64,000 nucleotides of DNA from Plectrocnemia conspersa (GCA_009617715.1 VTFK01000148.1:124001-188000), one strand, 5' to 3'; positions 1 to 11,189 are shown, counted from the stretch's first letter. Notes: a model not told the origin generated them from the letters alone. A program made the numbers and translations.

Positions 1-424
1 GACCAATGGCAGGCTGCAATTCAAGCTGGAAAATCAATGTTTTGTGCATCTAAATTGTCGTATTGGGAGTACAGAACGATCTTGAGGGTCTACAGGACTA
101 CGATGCACCTCGTATATATAGCACGATATCATGTACATATGTATATACGTAGAAAATTTAAGGGTATGAGGCAGATGGACCAATGGCAGACTACAATTTA
201 AACTAAATAATCAATGTTTTGTGCAATCTAAATTGTCGTATTGGGAAAACATGACGGCTTGAGAGTCTACAGGACTTGGATGCACCCATATAATGCACGA
301 TAGCGTGTATGTACGTATATGCAGAAAATTTAAGGGTATGAGGCAGATGGACCAATGGCAGACTGTTACTTAAAATGAAAATCAATGTTTTGTGCAACTT
401 CAATGCTCGTATTGGGAAGACAGA
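1..424. repeat. Tandem satellite A, ~172-177 bp monomer
   Basis: Two complete monomers (1-177 and 178-349) and a partial third (350-about 424) begin with GACCAATGGCAG and share blocks such as AATCAATGTTTTGTGCA, GTATTGGGA and GGGTATGAGGCAGATG. The copies are similar but not identical, so the array is old. The left end is cut by the window. The blocks GGTATGAGG and GTATTGGGAAAACA recur in altered form in repeats B (5.8 and 6.5 kb) and C, which suggests a common ancestor. An open frame on the minus strand here only translates the repeat and is not treated as a gene. Confidence 0.85.
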
Positions 425-620
425 AATTGTCAACAGTACAACATCATAAGGGGAAAATCATACGACACTGTACGATTTTGTATCTATTTACACCTACATA
501 ATGAATTGTAGTATTAATATGTGTATATATTTATAAATCACATGGGCGGATGAGCCATTAATAACTAATTAATTATAATGTGCGTATTAAAGATTTGACG
601 GATTTCCACTACACATACTA

Positions 621-2507
621 CCGTCTTTTTCCGAAAATAAGACATCCTCCGAAAATAAGCCCTAGCGTGATTTTCAGGAGTTTTTGGAATATAAGCCCTC
701 CCCCGAAAATAAGCCCTAGTTAAAATAATGTGAAAAAAAAATCGTTAAAAAATGCTGTTGATTTATTAAGTATGTTTAGCTGCCCTAATACCTACTCGTA
801 TTTCAGAGAAATGTTTGAAACAAAATATTCCGAGAAATTCATTGTTTACCTCTACAGTTCATTTTAAGCAATGCACCAGCACCTGTCAAAATTAATTCTA
901 GGAATTTATCTTAAAAATACAACTAAGGCAGCAGTATGCATTGTGCGACAGTGCAGGTATAACACTTGTTCATTTCAGTCTTGTAAGTCTGATTATTTCC
1001 TCATACGTAATTTTATTTTTTATAAAGTGAATAATTTTTATCCTCAGTTAAAATGAGTACAAAACGAAAGAGCTATTCCGTCGAGTACAAAAAGGGAATC
1101 GTGGAAGAAAGGTCCAGGGGTGTAAATCTTGTAACCTTCTGTAAAGAGAAGATGCTGGATCTCTGTATGGTTCGCAAATGGCGTGCAGACTACGATAACC
1201 TGTGTCAACTGGTGCGCCAAGGAAATGAGAAAAAACGCAGAGTTGGATCAGGTCGGCAGCCGTTATTTTCTGAGTTGGAAGAATGCATCTGGGAATGGAT
1301 TGCCGACAGAGAGCAATGGCTTTGGTTGTGCGCAGGGCTGATATTCAAAAGTTTGCTCTTGAAACAGCAATTGAATTTAATATATCCACAGAAGAATTTA
1401 AAGCATCGTCACACTGGATGGACAACTTCCTTCAACGACATGAACTGTCTCTAAGGAGATCAACAACAATGTTCAAGCTGGAAGACAATGAAGTTGTTAA
1501 ACGTGCACTTGCGCTTAAGCTTTTTGTTGATGGCATCGATTTTTCGAAATACCAACTCTCCAACATGCTTACTATGGATGAGACCGCGGTATTCCTAGGC
1601 CAAGGAGTTCAAACGACGGTTCACCACAAGGCTTTCTCGTCAATTTACGTTCCTTCTACCGGTTACGATAGTGCACGTGTTACCTGTATTTTGGCGATTC
1701 GTCTAGATGGCAAGAAAGTATCGCCATTTTAATCACTAAAGTAAAAAAAAAAGACCAGATTAAACGCATTTCAGGAATTTATGTCATTGAAAGTGAAAAA
1801 GCCTGGTGCACCCAAGCAGTTATAAGAAAGTGGGTTGATTATATGCTGCCACCACTGTTGAGGGGTCAAAATAGAGGTTTACTAGTTTGGGATTCAGCCA
1901 GTACTCACCGCGCTAAAGACATGAAAAACTTTCTTGCTGAGAGGAAGATTGATCAAATAATGATTCCGGCAGGAATGACTGCTTACCTCCAGACACTTGA
2001 CATTGCAATAAACAAGCCATTCAAGGATCATTTGAGGATGGAAATCAATGAATATATTGAAAACAGAATGGTGAGAAATCATCGAGGTAATTTTGTAAAA
2101 CCAGGCTTACAAGAAGTTGTGAATTGGGTAAAAAAATTCATGGGACAAAATTGTTTGTGTTTCCAATGCACTACGAACAGGCTACTTAGACAAGAAGTAT
2201 TCATTTAACGATAGCTATATTGCAAGACATGAGAGATTCGGACCAATGATTTAACAGGAAATGAATTTGGAAGAAAATCAGAACAGAATTCAGAATTTGA
2301 TCATTTATGACGATGTTCCAGAAGAAGATGACATGACTGTAATTAAATAAATTTAAATTTCTGTATTCTGTGTAAAATAAATAAATATTAAATAAAAATA
2401 TATAAATATACTTTTATTTTTGCCCTCCCCGAAAAAAAATAAGCCCTAGCGCGTATTTTGGACCAAAAAAGAAAGTAAGACAGTGTCTTATTTTCGGAAA
2501 AAGACGG
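621..2507 (+). mobile_element. pogo-type DNA transposon (Tc1/mariner superfamily)
   Basis: A perfect 24-bp terminal inverted repeat starting CCGTCTTTTTCCGAAAATAA lies at 621-644 and, inverted, at 2484-2507. It is flanked by TA at 619-620 and 2508-2509, the expected target duplication of this superfamily. The element is 1887 bp. CGAAAATAAGCCCTAG-like subterminal repeats near 650 and 702 recur near 2431 in the same direct orientation. Identical ends suggest a fairly young insertion, yet the transposase inside is broken. Confidence 0.93.
1053..2350 (+). pseudogene. pogo/POGK-like transposase, broken
   Basis: This is a DDE transposase relic. The first part (1053 to about 1310) is lysine/arginine-rich and resembles the N-terminal helix-turn-helix DNA-binding region. 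The reading frame then shifts to about 1732 and shifts again before 1843. The three catalytic aspartates remain visible: MDETAVF in the second segment, VWDSASTHRA and LQTLDIAINKPFKDHLR in the third, with 35 residues between the second and third. The tail probably continued to about 2350 and ends in an acidic stretch. At least two frameshifts make it non-functional as read. Assembly errors could mimic such shifts, but similar decay across the window favours real mutation. Confidence 0.85.
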
Positions 2508-3031
2508 TATATCCTGTATACAATAAGAGAAATGAAAATGTGATTATGCATATGACCTACATACATATGTCTCATATGTTTTAATATAAAGCCAAAATCA
2601 TATGATTCAAATCGGCAAACCTATATCATAATATATACATAGATTATTCTATGAAAAAGCACAGTGGTGTCAAACACGCGGTCCGCTTCTCAAAACTTAC
2701 AGTTGATTTTATTAAATTATTAATCAGCCACCACCTCAAAATAAACAGAACAGTAATATAAAATAGAAAATAAACGTTAAATACCTTAGCTTATACCGAA
2801 GCTCTAAACTTGAATTTACTAAACATATTTTGGAAATTTGCTCTAAATGTCTTGCTGCCAATGCGACCCTCAGTTCGATATTTTATAGAAAAAGCGAGCT
2901 TAATATAAAAAATTAAATTTTAATTGATAGACAATTAATTAGACTAATTTTAACACATGCTTGCCCGGTGTGTGGTAACAAGAGTAATACTACTTTTTTT
3001 ATAAATTGCAAGTTGTTCAAAATAAAGCGAG
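2508..3031. other. Intergenic AT-rich stretch with possible hAT terminus
   Basis: No gene is seen. CAGTGGTGTCAAACACGCGG at 2662 resembles the start of a hAT-type inverted repeat, a common form being CAGTGGT followed by CAAAC and a GCGG block. No matching right end or target duplication was found, so this may be a solo terminus or chance. The rest is AT-rich unique-looking sequence. Confidence 0.3.
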
Positions 3032-3756
3032 CAGACGAAATCCTTGAAATGAACATTACCGCTTAAACAAGACAAGCGAGACAACGAATATTCTTACGCG
3101 CATGTATCGCTTCTCTCTCGCATACGTTTGCATATGTAGACAACGCATTTACAAAATTATTGCAGTACAAATTTTTGATGAATCTGTTACCAGCAAACAG
3201 TTTTTGGATTCGGTGCTCACAATTTTTCATAGTGACTTTTTAAAAATAGAAAATGAACTACCAATCTTCTTCTACATCATAAAAAAGGAACGAAACCAAA
3301 GAAAACTGACTTCCAGCTTAACCGTGATTTTATTTTTTAAATGTAATTAATTATATTTTAAAATATATTTATTTTCTATGTATGTAAATTTATATCTATT
3401 AAATATATAATTTGTATCACTATATAACAAAAATATTTTATTAATTTTTGAAATGTTTTTAATTGCATTTTTTAAATAATATATCATTTAAGAACTCTTT
3501 TAAACTCTCCAAACTATGCCAATATGCTGCAGTTTCCCGATAATAACATTTATTACAGCACAGTTAGAAACAAAAAAAACACACACACACAATCGTATTT
3601 TCGTGCGATGTATACGACTTTATTCTTGTGACTGGGCTCTAGCACGCGCGAAAGCATTTATGTACAACTTGGAAGGTGTGACGTTCATTGTATATAAACA
3701 CCCTTGCTTATCTGTTCTCCTAATACATTATATAAATATATATATACAAATATACG
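3032..3756. repeat. ~725-bp direct repeat, copy 1
   Basis: Starting CAGACGAAATCCTTGAAATG and running to the TA-rich end near 3756, this block matches 4902-5625 in the same orientation with scattered substitutions and small indels. It ends in CTTATCTGTTCTCCTAATAC, which is the inverse of the core of repeat B. The pair resembles long terminal repeats in layout, but the DNA between them is a Tigger relic, and I see no LTR retrotransposon genes or clear TG...CA ends. Tandem duplication of a host repeat followed by Tigger insertion fits equally well. Short open frames here are shadows. Confidence 0.8.
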
Positions 3757-4817
3757 TTCTCTTTTTATGTGGTAGATACGTTCCACAGGAAAACGCATAA
3801 AAATAAATCGCACAAAAAAATACTAGACACACGTATAAAAATAAAGGATACGTTCCATAATTTTTTAAAACCGCACAAAACTAAATCAATGAGTTACAAT
3901 ATACCGAAAATCGCATCAAAAAAAAAAAGGTTTCTTAAATTTCAGAAAAATAATTAGTCTTGCCATGTTCTTTCTGAAATGTTTATTCATAATTTTATAA
4001 AAACGTTAACAATCATAGACAAGTTTATTAAATTTGAGAAAAATATAATCTTAGCATATTCCTTCTAAATTTATACGGAAAAGTTTTACAAAAAAAAATA
4101 CAGAAAATTTTTATAAAAGTTAATCTTTCTTTACATATTTTCTTTATAATTATCGTCGCTATATGAGAGTGTTCGGCATAATTTGCGAACTGGTTCGAAA
4201 TCAATTTCATCACTAGAATAGATAGTCAGCATATCAGATCTATGTCCTGAAGATAATGATTCTTCACAAGTAAAATTAGTCTCAACTTCGCATGTTGATT
4301 TTTTCCCTTTGACAATATAATCAGTGATTAAACTTTGCGATGGCTTTGCTAATTTTTTGTACAATTCCTGATATCCAGAAATGCAATTCTGAAGCTCTCG
4401 TTGAAACTTGAATGCTCGTTCAGAATTATCATCTTTTCGATGAAATGGTTTGCCAATTTACTGGAAAGTTGAAGACCTTCTCGAATTACACTTGCAGTGA
4501 GTGTGACTGGAGTTTCATCTTCTTCCGATTAATTTTCGTTTTCTTGTTCTTCAACGGTATCAAGAGTTATACCAATGATATCATTGTCATTCATGACATT
4601 ATCCTCAAGTAATTCGTCTAAATCGTTTTGGGTATATGTTTCAAAACCTTCCCCACCCATTTCATGTGCTAAAGAAATTATTTCAGCTAAAACGATACAT
4701 CCGGAGACAAAATTCTCCGAAGTTCTTCAAAATGGTCTAAAATAGTTATTTAAAAAAAAATGCTTCTTGAAATAAAAACCGCATAACTTCAAAACCGCAT
4801 AAAAAGAGGACCGAGTG
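3755..4817 (-). mobile_element. Tigger-like element, degraded
   Basis: The right end reads AAAAAGAGGACCGAGTG followed by TA at 4818-4819. Inverted, it partly matches the left end CGTTCTCTTTTTATG at 3755, which follows TA. GCATAAAA/CCGCATAA motifs repeat near both ends (about 3792, 4780 and 4798). The left end is clearly eroded. Only the C-terminal part of a transposase survives, on the minus strand, so this is an internally deleted copy of about 1.06 kb lying between the two 725-bp direct repeats. Confidence 0.7.
4131..4705 (-). pseudogene. Tigger/jerky-type transposase C-terminus, broken
   Basis: Read on the minus strand, an acidic C-terminal region (MGGEGFE, then a DELLEDNVMND-like stretch, then SEEDETPVTL) leads into a helix-rich end with YKKLAKPSQSLITDYIVKG. 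This matches the usual C-terminal layout of Tigger transposases: an acidic linker and then a short conserved tail. The tail QSLITDYI is a loose match to a PCNA-interaction box. A TAA stop interrupts the acidic region and a frameshift lies near 4395. The catalytic domain is absent. Confidence 0.6.
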
Positions 4818-4901
4818 TACCAACAATTATACCAGAAAACATTATATAAAAACACACATACGAATTACTATTGTATGTTTATTTTATAACCGGATGTGAC
4901 A

Positions 4902-5625
4902 CAGACGAAATTCTTGAAATGAACATTACCGCTTAAACAAGACAAGCGAGACAACGAATATTCTTACGCGCATGTATCGCTTCTCTCTCGCATACGTTTG
5001 CATATGTAGACAACGCATTTACAAAATTATTGCAGTACAAATTTTTGATGTATCTGTTACCAGCAAACTATTTTTAGATTCGGTACTCACGAATCTTCTT
5101 CCACATCATTAGAAAGTGACAGTATTGTTGTTAAAGAAAACTGAATTCCAACTTTACCGTGATTTTATTTTTTAAATGTAATTAATTGTATTTTAAAATA
5201 TGTATATTTTCTATGTAAATTTTCTGTAAATATATTTTCTATGTATGTAAATTTATATCTATTAAATATATATAATAATTTGTATCACTATATAACAAAA
5301 ATATTTTATTAATTTTCGAAATGTTTTTAATTGCATTTTTTAATTAATATATCACTTAAGAACTCTTTTAAACTCTCAAAACTATGCTAATACGCTGCAG
5401 TTTCCCGATAATAACTTTTATTACAGCACAGTTAAAAACAAAAAAAAACACACAATCGTATTTTCGTGCGATGTATAAGTACGACTTTATTCTTGTGACT
5501 GGGCTTTAGCACGCGCGAAAGCATTTATGTACAACTTGGAAGGTGTGACGTTCATTGTATATAAACACCCTTGCTTATCTGTTCTCCTAATACATTATAT
5601 AAATATATATATATACAAATATACG
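4902..5625. repeat. ~725-bp direct repeat, copy 2
   Basis: Second copy of the block at 3032-3756, same orientation. Compared with copy 1 it has a short deletion and replacement around 5085-5130, an extra run near 5215, and many single differences. It ends in the TA-rich tract that forms the hairpin at 5579-5727. Confidence 0.8.
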
Positions 5626-5727
5626 TATATATATCATATATATATATACATTATATATGGATCTATATATAAAATATATACATATATTTGTATATATATT
5701 TTTATATAATGTATTAGGAGAACAGAA
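5579..5727. repeat. Large TA-rich hairpin closed by CTGTTCTCCTAATAC arms
   Basis: CTGTTCTCCTAATACATTAT at 5579 is repeated in inverse at the right end (ATAATGTATTAGGAGAACAG, ending 5727). The complementarity continues inward into alternating TA tracts. The outer sequence is the inverse of the conserved core of repeat B. Confidence 0.7.
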
Positions 5728-5769
5728 AACATAAGCTAAAGCTTAAGCTATAATATTTATATATGACAT

Positions 5770-5940
5770 CCTTGCTTGTCTGTTCTCCTAATATATATAT
5801 ATATATATATCGAAAGACCCATGGGTATGAGGGAGGTATTGCGCGCAGTCTAGACGACCTGCGCATTCCGTACCATTGTATTAGGAGAACAGATGAGCAA
5901 GAGTGTTTACAAGCTATATCATATGGGGAATGGTACATTT
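5770..5940. repeat. Repeat B, copy 1, with inverted flank
   Basis: A unit containing GGTATGAGGGAGGTATTGCG, then GTCTAGACGACCTGCGCATT, then GTATTAGGAGAACAGATGAG. It is preceded at 5770-5792 by the inverse of its own right end (CTTGTCTGTTCTCCTAATA). Its left part is a TA microsatellite. Open frames on both strands here are repeat translations. Confidence 0.7.
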
Positions 5941-6499
5941 TTTAAACAAAAATATGCTGCGGCAAATTATGCTACTTTTTTTAAATTATAAAATCATTTC
6001 TCGATTTTAGACTTCACATAAATATAGATAGCAAATAAACATTTTCAATCAGTACTAAATATCATTATTAAGTCAGCAAATAACAGTGGATATTGATAGA
6101 AAAAATGCTGCTAAAAGTTGCCAAGTTTCAAATAATAAATTACTTATATTTACATATTTCTCTAACATTAAATTTTGATGTAATATTGGTGTAAAATAAA
6201 TGTTAACTTGTATTTTGTTATTTTTTTTTAAATAAACTTTAAAATTTCATTCCTTAATAAAATTAAGACTCCTAGTTATTTCGTGGCTGGCAAACTCTCT
6301 AGAATTGAATTTGGCAAACTCTCTAGAATTGAATAAGTTTGACATCACCTGTTTAGCAAACGAGCAATGAGTGATATTCATTCATCACCGTTTCATGTAT
6401 TATATTATACTATATATTATTCATACGAAAAATAAAATGAGATTTAAAGCTTAATAGAATTGGCTTCCCGCGATCGATGCATGTCACGCACTTGTTTGT

Positions 6500-6640
6500 A
6501 TTAAGTGACATGGGGTATGAGGGATGTATTGCGCGCAGTCTAGACGACCTGCGCATTCCATACCCTTGTATTAGGAGAACAGATGAGCAAGGGTGTCTAC
6601 AGGCTACCACCATAAGGGGAATATTACACGGTGAGGTTTT
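6500..6640. repeat. Repeat B, copy 2
   Basis: This copy carries the same blocks as copy 1: GGTATGAGGGATGTATTGCG, GTCTAGACGACCTGCGCATT and GTATTAGGAGAACAGATGAG, followed by GGGTGTCTACAGGCT. The last block resembles GGGTCTACAGGACT of satellite A, and the next block CATAAGGGGAA also occurs just after satellite A near 449. Confidence 0.7.
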
Positions 6641-7285
6641 TTAAATAAAAATAACGATCTCGAAAAATGAATTATGCTACTTTTCAATGATGACTTTTTA
6701 ATGTTAACAATTTTATTTGTAACAAATTAACCACATAAAAATTATTTCAAAGTATTATCAATTGCCTACTTTGACACATTTTCAGATCATTATCATATTA
6801 TAAGATATCAGAGTTCTCAAAAGTTGTGTATGTATACATATATTGCTGATAAAGAATAGGCACAGTAAAGCGAAGCATAGAATAATCGCGTTTATCGACT
6901 GTTTTTTTAACTAGTGATTGTTATACGTTAACCATGTCGCTTGTAGACTAAATAATTAATTTAAGAAAAATGAAATCGTGGTTTAGTGAATAAACCTATC
7001 AGTGTAATATCTTCCTACTGGCTCGCTACATACACGTGTACATGCAGTATAAAGGGGTATACGAACCAATGCTAACACAATTGCATCTCTGTGTGTATAC
7101 AGGAAACTGCACGGGAATGAGTTGAGCGTTATCGTGCCTGAACAGCTGAGATTGCAAAAATTTATTTATATTATTTATTACAAATTTCATTATAATCATC
7201 TGACCATCCATACAATTCTATATAGTATAGCTCTATTTGATTTTTTTAAATCAATGATTATAAATATTTTATGAAAATGACAACT
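6641..7285. other. AT-rich spacer, nothing recognised
   Basis: No coding similarity, inverted termini or tandem repeats were seen between repeat B and the hAT element that follows. A 61-residue open frame on the minus strand has no recognisable motif. Confidence 0.5.
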
Positions 7286-7293
7286 TTGTAGAG

Positions 7294-8610
7294 CAGTGGT
7301 TTTTAACCGATGCACCACAAAAATCCGCAAAATGGTAGGCTCATTTAAAGGATTTGTTACCCTTGCAAAGACAAGAAAACCTAATATTATATCTACGCAC
7401 TGTTTTTTAAATAGAGAATCTTTAGTTTCGAAAACATTACCAGTAGCACTAAAACCTGTACTAGATTAAGTTGTGAATATGGTAAATTTCATAAAATCAA
7501 GACCTTTAAAAACACGCATGTTAAAAAAACTTTGCATTTATATGGAAGCTAAATACAAGTGTTTTTTCGAGATGAAGGTATGGATGATTTTATAAAATAT
7601 CTTCAGAATAATGATTGGTATGCTAAAGTGGCATATTAATTACTTAAATAACGTTAACACAATCATTCAAGGAAAAAACGAAAAAATTTGATATTCATTG
7701 ACAAATTGACAGGATTTCGGAAAAATCGAATAATAGAAAAAAAATAGATATGTTTCCTTCACTTAATGAAAACATTCCCTAGGGAGTTATTTCCGCAATA
7801 ATAGAACATTGAACTTTATTGTAAGAAAAGATTGCATATTATTTTCCATCCTTAAATATAGAAAATTATGACTTGATACGAAATCCATTTGCTACGATTG
7901 ATACATCGTGTTATGGATTTTCCTACGCCGAAAAAGATGAATTAGTCTCATTGTCGACTGATCGTACTTTAAAAATTAAATTTTCCGAAATGACAATGGA
8001 GGACTTTTGGATTTTTGTCCAAGAACAATATCCAGTTCTTTACATGAAGGAACTGAAATTTTTGTTACAGTTTTCAACATCATATTTGTGTGAGTTTGGT
8101 TTCTCAACAATAACTAACAAGACAGAGAAAAAATTTAGATGAAAAATTGAGGGTAACTATATCAAATATTCGACCTAATATTTCTGATATCTGCAAAAGC
8201 CAACAAGCTCAGATATCACAATAATTAATTTTTGATTGATCATATGAATTCTATTATGTTAAGCAGGGACGTCATTTTGGGTAAACAAAGGGGAGAAAAT
8301 GCACCACTTAGATTTGCCACCCAAAGAGCACCTTCAAATATTAATACAAATATTTTTAATAAAACGCGTATAAATATAAAATTGTTTCTAGGGCAAAATT
8401 AACTAACTAAATTTATTTTTAATATTAAACTTTTTTTATATAATTTAACTTAAAAAAAATTGTATGTAATTTTGTATGTAACTATTATTTTTTTTAATAT
8501 GTAATAAAAATTATGACCATATTTTTTTTTCGACCTCTTAATTGTGTGCACCGCCACTTTTACCCATGATCAAAAGTGCACCTTTACTTCGAAAAGGTTA
8601 AGAACCACTG
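7294..8610 (+). mobile_element. hAT transposon, ZBED5-like, 1317 bp
   Basis: Left end CAGTGGTTTTTAACC at 7294 and right end GGTTAAGAACCACTG ending at 8610 are inverted repeats with one mismatch. An 8-bp target duplication with one mismatch flanks it: TTGTAGAG (7286-7293) and CTGTAGAG (8611-8618). These are the standard signatures of the hAT superfamily. The inside holds a decayed transposase of the type related to vertebrate ZBED5/SCAND3 proteins. The BED zinc finger and the N-terminal half appear to be missing. Confidence 0.9.
7463..8224 (+). pseudogene. ZBED5/SCAND3-like hAT transposase, broken
   Basis: The relic begins near 7463 with NMVNFIKSRPLKTR, matching the family's conserved N(Y/F)IK(T/S)RP block. 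It passes through several frameshifts and resumes as a clean 90-residue stretch at 7873-8142. That stretch carries RNPFATIDTS and the hAT dimerisation signature FSTSYLCEFGFST. The tail SNIRPNISDICKSQQAQIS follows in another frame and ends at a stop near 8222. The region between is recognisable but fragmentary. It is not functional as read. Confidence 0.8.
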
Positions 8611-8869
8611 CTGTAGAGTAACAACAAGATGACTCAAACCAGGATAAACCATCTCTAAACGAGAAAAAGAAAGCAGTAAAACGTCTTAAGAATAATAAAC
8701 ACCAGAAACATCATTGATTCGAGTACTATTAACTAACAAAGAGAAAATAGTAAAATTAACGTTGATTTATAAAAAGTTATATAATTTTGTATAGATAAGA
8801 GAAAAACGCAATGACTAATGAGACGACACTATTATATATATTATATAACGTATGATTGATATTTTAGCC

Positions 8870-9830
8870 CACTAACAATTTTTAAATTTCGCTTCAAATT
8901 CGCACCCTGGATGCTGAACAGTTTGGATCGGGAGAACATAAACTGACGAAAGCTTCGTAAACCTCGCCTGACCATGTACCGAGGTGCACACATATAAATA
9001 TCTAGCGCAATACTATCAAAGGCATCGCGTGTATATGTATATCGTTCATTTATTTTCGAGCTTAGCCATTTTAATGTCTAAAAATAATTAATTTAATAGT
9101 TCCTGCGCAACCGTTTTAATATTTTTTTAAATAAATCTAGAAATTATAATAAGTAACTTATTAGATTAGTGTCAGTAAAACAAATATACAAATTATAAAT
9201 TTGTTGACAGCAATAATTTCAAAATAAATATTTTCTATTAAATATTTCGATTAATTTTTTTTACGATAATAGTTGAATTAAACCAAATATGAACATTTGC
9301 AAATATATAATAAATGCAATAAAAAGTTACCTCTTATAGTGTCAGAAAATCTTTTAGTTTCTAGACAATTATATTACCAATTTTTAAATAAATAATTTAA
9401 AAATTTTATGATAAACTCATGTGAGATAATAATGTCAAAATACCAAATAAGCAAATTATAGAAATGTTGATTGCAATTTTTAAATATAATCAATTACTGC
9501 ACAATTATATAGCAAAATATATTCACGCAAAAATCATAAAATCATACTAAAAAAACATCTGTTTCAAAGAAAAAATAGAACACTACTATATATTGTTTAA
9601 TAGACAATCATTTATGATATATTTCTTATCAAAAAATATTACTGTTTTTTTTAAATAAACTTTAATGTGAATCCGTCAATTTACTTTGTAGGTTAATAAC
9701 TATAATTTGGAAAAACGACAGTGTATCTAAAGACTGAATTAGTAACAATTAATCTTGCAAGTGTAAGTGTTATGAGAGACGAGCTAAGTTATATCTCAAT
9801 TAACTTAATGTTTTATATTAAATAAAAGGT
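8870..9830. repeat. Satellite D copies, upstream of the C/D domain
   Basis: Sequence from CGCTTCAAATTCGCACCCTG onward matches the ~570-bp D monomer that is tandemly repeated at 14-19 kb, including GGGAGAACATAAACTGACGA, GTGCACACATATAA and GCGCAATACTATCAAAGGCA. It grades into a second, partial D-like copy that starts the duplicated block at about 9370. Confidence 0.75.
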
Positions 9831-9839
9831 CAGATGCAC

Positions 9840-10353
9840 ATACGTAGTATATGCGGTTATATACAAATAAGAATTAACGTGCTATGCAATTTTTATTGTC
9901 AACCATCAGTGGTGTGAGGGACGAGCTCAGTTCTAGCCCAGGCAACTAAGTGAATGTATTAAGGGAACAGATCGAGCTTGGGATGGATAACCGAATAGAA
10001 ATTAAAATGCATCCCTGCGCCGTAGCATTGGAGGTGGGGTATGAAACTTTACGCTGTTCAGAGCAAAATGGCCGTCTCTAAGTATAATAAATTGTGGTCT
10101 ACAATATTTTATTTTAATATTTTCAGACAAGTATAACTTAATATACTATACGCAGATGTACATAAATGCGTATATGTACATACATGAAATAACGTGATAT
10201 GCATTTTTCGTGGTCAATCAATACATTAATGAAATGAGTGACGAGCTCAGTTCTTGCTCGTGCAACTAAAGCGAGTGTATTAAGGGAACAGAACGAACTT
10301 GGGGGTGGATAACCAAATAGCAATATAAATGCAACCCTGCGCCGTAGCATTTA
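9840..10353. repeat. Satellite C, two monomers (copy set 1)
   Basis: Two C monomers lie 320 bp apart, measured at GAGGGACGAGCTCAG (9916 and 10236, the second altered). Conserved blocks in order are GCATTTTTCGTGGTCAATCA, GACGAGCTCAGTTCTAGCCC, GTATTAAGGGAACAGATCGA, GGATGGATAACCGAATAG and CCCTGCGCCGTAGCAT. The second monomer is cut just after GCGCCGTAGCAT by a mariner-type terminus that begins at 10354. Confidence 0.85.
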
Positions 10354-10396
10354 AATAGTGTTTCAATAAGAGCGCCTTTTTTAAATTTCGCACCAT
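10354..10396. mobile_element. Solo mariner-type left terminus in satellite C
   Basis: Following TA at 10352-10353, the sequence AATAGTGTTTCAATAAGAGC and then GCCTTTTTTAAATTTCGCACC matches the left end of the mariner at 38447 (AAGGATGTACCAATAAAAGC, then TTTTTTAAATTTCGCACCA). No right end is present. The match stops where CATTTAAATAACGCAGG begins, so only the tip survived. The same junction is present in the duplicated block at 29728. Confidence 0.7.
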
Positions 10397-10427
10397 TTAA
10401 ATAACGCAGGTATAAACATGAAAATAG

Positions 10428-10680
10428 AACGATATATCAATGGTATGAATCGATGATTCCTGAAAAACCTGGGTTCAAATCCCATGTATACACAATTGTT
10501 TTTTTAATTTTAATTATGTCTTAGAGTTCGAAATTAGTGATTATTTAATATTTATCATTAATTTTTACAATTTAAATATTATTTCATCCAAATAATTTTT
10601 AAGTATGTACAAAATAACAGCTATAAGTTTAAAGTGATCGTGACATTATTTAATTTTTATTTTTTTATTATTATTTCTAT
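10428..10680 (+). repeat. SINE-like module with tRNA T-arm, copy 1a
   Basis: ATCAATGGTATGAATCG followed by CCTGGGTTCAAATCCCATG looks like a degraded tRNA D-arm region and T-arm. TGGGTTCAAATCCCA (10470-10484) is a stem-loop matching the Pol III B-box consensus GGTTCRANYCC. A run of T residues follows. The adjoining ~120 bp after ACACAATTG are shared with the second module at 11190-11370. No complete cloverleaf is evident, so I call it SINE-like rather than a tRNA gene. Confidence 0.5.
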
Positions 10681-11051
10681 TATATAATTTTTTTTTACCT
10701 CTCTACTTTTTTACGTAATATTTTTTTTCGGTCTTTTAATAATTTAAATTTATTAAAGGACGAGAAAAATAGCATAGTTTCAAACCAATGTTTAAATTAA
10801 AAATACTTTCCTGTATTTTTACATTGGGTGGAGAGTTCGAGATTATCCCCGAGATCGTATTTCATTATTATTGTGCTCATTAAAAGGATTTTAAGAGTAT
10901 AGCCAAGTCCTGTCTAGACGGTAATTAATAAATAAAACACAATCATTATAAACCAGTAATATGAATAGAATATAAAAGTATTTTTGCAAAATTAATTATC
11001 ATGTTGCATTAATCGTTTTATATAAAAAAAATAACAATTAAAAAAAAAAAA

Positions 11052-11163
11052 GGTCGGCCGAGCAGGATCGGGATGATCCTACATCGAGAATATTTTACGA
11101 GCGTCTGGACGTCTGCAATTCATATGGCTCAATGCCCCAGTCCGCTACCCCACCGTACCGACC
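11052..11163 (-). other. Folded ~110-bp tRNA-like module, copy 1
   Basis: The ends pair as GGTCGG (11052) and CCGACC (11163), and AGGATC/GATCCT forms an inner hairpin. Read on the minus strand it is followed by an uninterrupted T run, as at a Pol III terminator. The counterpart in the duplicated block (30424-30532) differs far more than the flanking DNA, yet its terminal stem is preserved by a paired change. Function is unknown. Confidence 0.45.
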
Positions 11164-11189
11164 TGAGAATCTCGCCAAATAAGAGAATC

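Noticed and set aside
3516..3957. Open frames of 94 and 62 codons
   Set aside because: They cross the boundary between the direct repeat and the Tigger relic; composition is low-complexity.
3032..5625. LTR retrotransposon
   Set aside because: No gag, protease, integrase or RT motifs, no primer-binding site recognised, and the interior is a Tigger relic.
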